DNA from: a virus
Strand: one strand, 5' to 3'
Virus record (IMG/VR): IMGVR_UViG_3300018415_000014
Location: 1-37,898 of that record
DNA length: 37,898 nt
Below the pieces are notes generated by a model, which saw only the letters and a program-made list of their open reading frames with translations, was not told where the DNA came from and searched no databases. The translations under genes and the position numbers were made by a program. This document shows, in pieces, positions 32,724-37,898 of this stretch (its first letter is position 1; each line of letters opens with the position of its first letter).

Positions 32724-34173
32724 TAGTGTAACAATTGTAGGTGGCGGTACAGCAGGTTTAACAACTGGACTTATTTTACGTGCTGCATATCCTGATATGA
32801 AAATACAACTTATACGCTCTGACACTATAGATATTGTCGGAGTAGGAGAAGGTACTACTGAGCATTGGAGAGATTTTTTAGAATTTGTAAAAATTAATCC
32901 TGCAGAATTTTTTTTACATTGTGGTAGCACATTTAAACACGGAATATATTTTAAGAACTGGAACGGTGACGGCAAAGATTATTTGCACAATGTTCCTACA
33001 TACATTATTGAAGAAAGTAGAATTGGACATCCTAATGTACTACACAAACTAATTGTTGAAAATGAAAATCAAATGAGTATGTTTGATGAATTTATTATTA
33101 ATTCACAACATTATCAACCTGTATTAGAAAGTACAAATCAATATCATTTCGATACATTTAAACTAAATGAATTTTTAAATGATGTTTGCGCAAAACGTAG
33201 GATTGATATTATTGTTGATACAATTACGTCTGTTGAAGCACTTGGTAGTGTAAAAAAATTACACGGTGAAAAAGGTATTTACGAAAGTGATTTTTATATA
33301 GATGCAACAGGTTTTGCAAAAGTAGTACACAGTAAAGTAGGAAGTGATTGGAAAGATTGCAGAGAATATTTGCCAATGAACAGTGCTGTTACTTTCCCAA
33401 CTAAATTAGATGATAAGTTTCCTGCTTACACTGCTGCTACAGCATTAAGTTCTGGATGGGTATGGCAAATACCTACACAAGAAAGATACGGTAATGGATA
33501 TGTATACTGTGACGATTTTATTACTGAAGATCAAGCAATAGAAGAAGTAACAAAATACTACGGACACGAACTAGACATACGTAAAAAATTTAAGTTTGGT
33601 GCTGGATATCTTCGTAATGTATGGAACAAAAATTGTTTAGCAGTAGGACTTAGTGCAAGTTTTATTGAGCCTTTAGAAGCCACTAACATTGGAACAGCAA
33701 TACAACAAGCACTAGCCTTTGTTAATCATATAGGACTTTACGACCCAAATAGTGATAGTGTACAAGATAGTTACAATAAAAAGTTTGCAAAAGTTTTTGA
33801 AAACACTGTTGACTTTGTACAATTACATTACTTTACTAAAAGAAAAGATTCTGAGTTTTGGAAAAACAGTCATAACATTAAAAAGACAGATTTTAATGAA
33901 GCAACAATTGAATTATACAAAAAGAAAATTCCATTATGGACTGACTTTGCTAACCCGTATGCACTATTCAATAACTTTAATTGGACAATGGTTTTAACAG
34001 GATTAGAATTGATTGATAGACAATCATATTTAGACCAATGGAATAAACTGCCTTATGATACAAAAACAGAAGCAGACATAAAACTAGATGTGTACTACAC
34101 TAGAGAAGCACCAGTACTAGGACACAAAGAAGCAATTAACTACATTAAGGACACACACTATGCCGCAAATTAA
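32716..34173 (+). CDS. Flavin-dependent tryptophan-halogenase-like protein 1
   Basis: A 485-residue FAD-dependent halogenase of the PrnA/RebH type. The nucleotide site is VGGGTAG (residues 8-14), then VGVGEGT (41-47; the usual form is GVGEST). The catalytic Lys of the TFKHGIYF segment is Lys74. The halogenase signature W-x-W-x-I-P is at Trp248/Trp250. The catalytic Glu region is FIEPLEATN, with Glu321; the following residue is Ala rather than the usual Ser. FADH2 and O2 would form hypohalite, passed via Lys74 to the substrate. An AGAGGA site precedes the start, which overlaps the oxygenase gene by 8 bases. A marine phage homologue, VirX1, is an iodinating enzyme. The natural substrate here is unknown. 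Confidence 0.9.
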   Translation: MIDSVTIVGGGTAGLTTGLILRAAYPDMKIQLIRSDTIDIVGVGEGTTEHWRDFLEFVKINPAEFFLHCGSTFKHGIYFKNWNGDGKDYLHNVPTYIIEESRIGHPNVLHKLIVENENQMSMFDEFIINSQHYQPVLESTNQYHFDTFKLNEFLNDVCAKRRIDIIVDTITSVEALGSVKKLHGEKGIYESDFYIDATGFAKVVHSKVGSDWKDCREYLPMNSAVTFPTKLDDKFPAYTAATALSSGWVWQIPTQERYGNGYVYCDDFITEDQAIEEVTKYYGHELDIRKKFKFGAGYLRNVWNKNCLAVGLSASFIEPLEATNIGTAIQQALAFVNHIGLYDPNSDSVQDSYNKKFAKVFENTVDFVQLHYFTKRKDSEFWKNSHNIKKTDFNEATIELYKKKIPLWTDFANPYALFNNFNWTMVLTGLELIDRQSYLDQWNKLPYDTKTEADIKLDVYYTREAPVLGHKEAINYIKDTHYAAN

Positions 34174-35749
34174 AAAGATTTGTATTGTTGGAGGAGGTAG
34201 TGCAGGCTGGATGACAGCAGCAATGCTTTCAAAAAAATTAAAAAATATAGAACTTAGTTTAGTTGAATCACCTAAAGTTTCAACTGTAGGCGTAGGAGAA
34301 TCTACACTAGGGCATATTAACAAATATTTAGATATGCTTGAATTAAAAGACAGTGACTGGATGGCAGAGTGTAATGCAACTTACAAGACTAGTATTAGAT
34401 TCACAGATTTTAAAGAAAAAGACGGAACTAGTTTTCAATATCCTTTTGGAACAATGCCTTTTGATCATACATCAAACGGAATAATGGATTACTTTTGGCA
34501 TCAAGCATATACTGAAAATGAATATGATCATAGTGAGTTTGCAGGTTGGGCGTTGAATCAAACTATTATGACTGATCAAAATAAATTGTATGACAACGCA
34601 GATGAAAAACAACAAATTAGAGGATTTGATTTCCACCTTAATACAGCATACCATATGGATGCAGAAAAATTTGGTCAATATTTAAAAAATAATATCGCTC
34701 TTCCTAATGGTACAAAACATTTCTGGGATACAGTTAAAGATGTAAAACAAGATGAAAATGGAAATATTATTGAACTAATAGGAGAAGAACAATCTCACTT
34801 TGCAGATTTGTATATTGACTGTACTGGATTTACAAAATTATTAATTGAAAAAATAATGAAAACTAAATTTGTAAGTTTTGGTGATGTATTAATGAATGAT
34901 CGTGCAATGGCAACTCGTATTCCTTACAACGATAAAGAAAATGAAATGCACAGTTTTACAGATTGTACTGCTATTGAAAACGGTTGGGTATGGGATATTC
35001 CTTTATATCATAGACGTGGTACAGGATATGTACACAGTAGCAAATTTGTTGATTGGGATCAAGCAGAAGTAGAATTTAAAAACTATCTAAGCAAAAGATT
35101 AAAACCAGAACAAATAGAAAAATTAGAATTTAACAGAATTAATATTAGACACGGTGTACAAGACACTCCTTGGAAAGGAAATGTATGTGCTATAGGATTA
35201 GCATTAGGTTTTGTTGAGCCATTAGAAAGCACAGGACTGCTTACAACGCACGAAAACATTATACGCTTAGTAGGAACACTTACACGTAGAAACGGACTTG
35301 TAAACAATATGGATGTTGAAGGATGGAATTCAGCAGCAAGGTTTGAACTTGATAACTTTAAACAATTTGTAAGTATGCACTATGGTTTAAGTGCTCGTAG
35401 AGATACTCCTTATTGGAGGCACGTAACTGATACTGTAAATTACATTCCTGATCCTGCCGAAGCGTGGGATAATTGTGTACAAGATTACAACTACAGAATG
35501 AACACACGTCTACATCTAGACGGAGATACTAATGACGGAAAATATTTTATCCTAGCAGGTATGGGATACAATCCTATTAGTAAAGCACACGCAGATATGG
35601 AAGCATTTAGATATCCAGGCTTGCCAAGTATTTGGAAAGCAGCAATGGATAGACATCAAAAACATAAACAAGACGTTTTAGAATTATGTAAAACATTACC
35701 AACGCATTATCAATATTTGAAAGGTAAGTTCTATGACGGAAAAGAATAG
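34160..35749 (+). CDS. Flavin-dependent tryptophan-halogenase-like protein 2
   Basis: A 529-residue halogenase with the most canonical motifs of the three: VGGGSAGW (10-17), TVGVGEST (42-49), catalytic Lys76 in TYKTSIRF, W276-V-W278-D-I-P, and FVEPLEST with Glu356 followed by Ser357. All key residues known from PrnA and RebH (Lys79, Glu346, Ser347 by PrnA numbering) are present. It should need a reduced flavin supply, which no gene in the window provides, so host flavin reductase would be required. The start overlaps the previous gene by 14 bases, with AAGGA 9 bases upstream. Substrate binding may accept a free indole, phenol, or an exposed residue. The length is at the upper end of the family, near 510-540 aa. 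Confidence 0.91.
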   Translation: MPQIKKICIVGGGSAGWMTAAMLSKKLKNIELSLVESPKVSTVGVGESTLGHINKYLDMLELKDSDWMAECNATYKTSIRFTDFKEKDGTSFQYPFGTMPFDHTSNGIMDYFWHQAYTENEYDHSEFAGWALNQTIMTDQNKLYDNADEKQQIRGFDFHLNTAYHMDAEKFGQYLKNNIALPNGTKHFWDTVKDVKQDENGNIIELIGEEQSHFADLYIDCTGFTKLLIEKIMKTKFVSFGDVLMNDRAMATRIPYNDKENEMHSFTDCTAIENGWVWDIPLYHRRGTGYVHSSKFVDWDQAEVEFKNYLSKRLKPEQIEKLEFNRINIRHGVQDTPWKGNVCAIGLALGFVEPLESTGLLTTHENIIRLVGTLTRRNGLVNNMDVEGWNSAARFELDNFKQFVSMHYGLSARRDTPYWRHVTDTVNYIPDPAEAWDNCVQDYNYRMNTRLHLDGDTNDGKYFILAGMGYNPISKAHADMEAFRYPGLPSIWKAAMDRHQKHKQDVLELCKTLPTHYQYLKGKFYDGKE

Positions 35750-37235
35750 TGTTAAAGCAGTAATACTAGGCGGCGGCACAGCAGGTTGGCTTACAGCACT
35801 ATTTGTAAAACACTATTGGCCTAGTATAGATATTTCAGTAGTAGAAGATCCAAAAAAACCGCCTATTATTGCAGGTGAATCAGGAGGCTTTGCGCTTTCT
35901 CGATTATACGATACAGTAGGTATTCCTTTTAACGAATGGGCTAAAGCAGTAGGAGCGACTCCTAAACTAGGAGGAAAGTTTGTTGGCTGGAACGGAAAAG
36001 AGTCTGTGTTTTGGCACAGTTTAATTACAGATCATTATTTTGCAAAATGGAGCAAACGTTTTTCTAGTTTAGAAGAGCGGTATTATTTCTTACGTATGTT
36101 AATAGGTACGGGTATAGATATTGCAGATATAGTTCCAACTGGCGCATTACTTAAAAATGATAAAGTACCATTTGATGACTATGGTGCTATTGTAGATAAA
36201 ATTTTTCCTATGTGGCACTTTGACAGTAGAGCAAATGCTGCATATTTAAAAGCAAAAGGTTTGGAACGTAATATAAAACTAGTTGAAGGTACATATATTT
36301 CTAGCACAAAAGATGACTTAGGAAAAATTAAAAGTATTCAATTAGAAAATGATATTACATTGCCAGCAACTTGGTTTTTTGATTGTAGTGGATTTGCAAG
36401 ATTGCTTCTTGAAAAAGAAATGAAAGCAACATCAGTAGATCAATCACAATATTTTCCTGCTTGTGCAGTTTTACCTTGGTGGGACGAACCTTGCTACAGT
36501 ACAGCAACACTTGCAACTACTATGGACGCAGGTTGGACTTGGCAAATAGGTTTAAAAGAAAGAACAGGACAAGGATATTTGTATGATCCTAACCACCTTA
36601 CAAAAGATCAAGCACTAGATGAAATTAGAAGTAAGTTCGGAGAACATATTGAACCAGTAGCAAGTTTACAATTTACACCAAGTATAATGTTACAAAGTCA
36701 ATTAAAAAATGTAATTGGCATAGGTTTAAGCACAGGGTTTATGGAACCATTAGAAGCAAACGGTACAGGAATTATTGTTGATCAATTATTAACTTTGTTA
36801 GAGACTTGGAATCCAACAATGTACAACGAGTTGAATGAAGATCAATTTAACAGTAGTGTATATAAACAATATTTAGGAATACGTGACTTTTTATCTTTAC
36901 ATTATAGAGGTAAAGGAAACGAATCTGCATTTTGGAAAGAACAATCTAATCCAAATAACGTACCAGATACACTACAGGAAAGACTTTCAGACTTTGAAAG
37001 ATATTTTGCCACAGGAAAAATGGATTTTTCAAAATATCTAAGCGGATTTAGTTTTGAAAGTTGGCTAACAGTGATACAAGGAATGGATCTATGTAATAGT
37101 AAAGCCATATCTGTTGGTGATAAGCACCAATTGATCGATAATTACTATAAAGAGACTATAGAGCCATACGATCACATATATAGAAGGTGTATAAAAATAG
37201 AAAAATGGATAGAAAAAACTTCGAATATAAAGTAA
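35733..37235 (+). CDS. Divergent flavin-dependent halogenase-like protein 3
   Basis: A 500-residue halogenase-like flavoprotein that departs from the other two. The Rossmann site is LGGGTAGW (12-19). The GVGEST site is replaced by IIAGESGG (45-52). Lys78 in ATPKLGGKF fits the catalytic Lys position. The signature W268-T-W270-Q-I is followed by Gly instead of Pro. FMEPLEANG gives Glu341 followed by Ala. The start overlaps the previous gene by 17 bases; AAAGG lies upstream. These changes could alter halide choice, flavin binding or the substrate, or leave an oxidase-type activity. A complete reading frame without stops argues that it is functional. Confidence 0.85.
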   Translation: MTEKNSVKAVILGGGTAGWLTALFVKHYWPSIDISVVEDPKKPPIIAGESGGFALSRLYDTVGIPFNEWAKAVGATPKLGGKFVGWNGKESVFWHSLITDHYFAKWSKRFSSLEERYYFLRMLIGTGIDIADIVPTGALLKNDKVPFDDYGAIVDKIFPMWHFDSRANAAYLKAKGLERNIKLVEGTYISSTKDDLGKIKSIQLENDITLPATWFFDCSGFARLLLEKEMKATSVDQSQYFPACAVLPWWDEPCYSTATLATTMDAGWTWQIGLKERTGQGYLYDPNHLTKDQALDEIRSKFGEHIEPVASLQFTPSIMLQSQLKNVIGIGLSTGFMEPLEANGTGIIVDQLLTLLETWNPTMYNELNEDQFNSSVYKQYLGIRDFLSLHYRGKGNESAFWKEQSNPNNVPDTLQERLSDFERYFATGKMDFSKYLSGFSFESWLTVIQGMDLCNSKAISVGDKHQLIDNYYKETIEPYDHIYRRCIKIEKWIEKTSNIK

Positions 37236-37246
37236 AAGAATATTCT

Positions 37247-37858
37247 ATGTCTAATTTTCCTGATAGGAAAATTTTTGTTTACGATGACATTTTGCCGTAT
37301 TCAGTAAGGACAGGTATTTACGAAATGTGCAGCAAGTCGTTGTACAAATTAAATGGTACAGATAACGGTGTTTTAGAAAACACACAACATATTTCAGTTG
37401 TATCGACCTGGCAAGTAGATGATTTCAAACATACACAATTGTTAGAAAATCTACCTAAAGAAGTTATAGAACGACACAATATGTATTACAAGTTTCATCA
37501 TAACACTATGATTAACTTATGTACTCCACACGATAGATTTCATATGCATATTGACAACGACTCTAATGGATGGACAATGGTTTATTATGCAAACTTGCAA
37601 TGGAACATTGAATGGGGCGGAGATACTTGCTTCTTAAATGAAGAAGGTACTGACTTTGAACACGTATGTTCATATAGACCCGGTCGTTTAGTTTTATTTC
37701 ATCCGCAGATTCCGCATATGATTCGACCTCCAACACAACTTGCTTCTGAACACGGTCAATTCTTTAGATTTTCATTAGCAACAAAATTTGTTCCTACTTT
37801 AGGTGAAGCAAAAGTCTTAACAGATGGAATGAAGGACACTAGCCTAGGCGGAGGATAA
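37247..37858 (+). CDS. Prolyl-4-hydroxylase-like 2OG-Fe(II) oxygenase
   Basis: A 203-residue oxygenase from the ATG at 37247. HMHIDND (99-105) holds the iron pair His101 and Asp103; IPHMIRPP holds the distal His157; FFRFSLATKF holds the 2-oxoglutarate Arg174. GWTMVYYANLQWNIEWGGDTCF is split as GWTMVYYAN and WGGDTCF and matches the jelly-roll strands of the family. Alternative starts in frame are ATG at 37205 and GTG at 37187, both inside the previous gene; no clear ribosome site decides among them. Such proteins hydroxylate prolines or other residues or small molecules. It is separate from the oxygenase at 32124. The last gene of the cassette follows after one base. Confidence 0.82.
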   Translation: MSNFPDRKIFVYDDILPYSVRTGIYEMCSKSLYKLNGTDNGVLENTQHISVVSTWQVDDFKHTQLLENLPKEVIERHNMYYKFHHNTMINLCTPHDRFHMHIDNDSNGWTMVYYANLQWNIEWGGDTCFLNEEGTDFEHVCSYRPGRLVLFHPQIPHMIRPPTQLASEHGQFFRFSLATKFVPTLGEAKVLTDGMKDTSLGGG

Positions 37859-37859
37859 T

Positions 37860-37898
37860 ATGAAAGTTGCAGTTATAGGTATCGGCACTGCCGGACTT
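37860..37898 (+). CDS. Start of a further FAD-dependent (halogenase-like) gene, cut by window end
   Basis: ATG at 37860 follows the previous stop by one base, with GGAGG (37850-37854) 5 bases upstream. The visible 13 codons read MKVAVIGIGTAGL: a hydrophobic strand followed by GIGTAG, the GxGxxG nucleotide-binding loop. The order and phrase match the starts of the three preceding halogenase-like proteins (VGGGTAG, VGGGSAG, LGGGTAG). A fourth halogenase is therefore the likeliest reading, though other FAD enzymes share this start. Confidence 0.6.
   Translation, partial: MKVAVIGIGTAGL

Overview
The window is a contiguous stretch of a marine-type T4-like myovirus genome. This follows from the block portal (gp20), core proteins, prohead protease (gp21), scaffold (gp22) and major capsid protein (gp23) in T4 order. 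AT-rich composition, TAAATA late-promoter elements, large modular tail-fibre proteins and tryptophan-halogenase-like genes resemble cyanophages and pelagimyophages. The host cannot be fixed from this sequence. Every supported gene lies on the + strand, mostly with strong AGGAG-type ribosome sites and gaps of 0-20 bases. No tRNA, CRISPR, insertion sequence or integrase was seen.

Region 1 (1-7937) is the head module. It holds the 3' end of a tape-measure-like gene, gp20, a gp67-like small protein, an unexpected DUF115/MptE-like protein, an acidic gp68-like core protein, gp21, gp22 and a rather short gp23. It closes with an intrinsic terminator whose hairpin has a GAAA loop.

Region 2 (7957-32079) is the virion appendage module. 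It runs from small structural proteins through a series of modular fibre proteins that share building blocks. An FkbM-type methyltransferase lies inside the series. Two giant fibre proteins (1845 and 2516 aa) have N-terminal WKG-type repeats, a beta-helix-like centre, a propeller-like block and a shared C-terminal domain. Three tandem glycine-rich adhesin paralogues with a conserved HTHH motif follow. Two genes here sit behind a late promoter and a structured 5' leader, one with a possible pseudoknot.

Region 3 (32107-37898) is an enzyme cassette behind its own late promoter: a 2OG-Fe(II) oxygenase, three complete flavin-dependent tryptophan-halogenase-like proteins, a prolyl-4-hydroxylase-like oxygenase, and the first 13 codons of a further FAD protein. 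The first four genes overlap by 8-17 bases, so they are probably co-translated. Late-type expression next to the adhesins suggests, without proving, that the cassette acts during virion assembly, perhaps on fibre residues or surface polymers.

A recurring TAAATA element lies in six of the seven longer gaps and in one 30-base gap. In three places it stands so close to an ATG without a Shine-Dalgarno site that the mRNA would be leaderless or nearly so.
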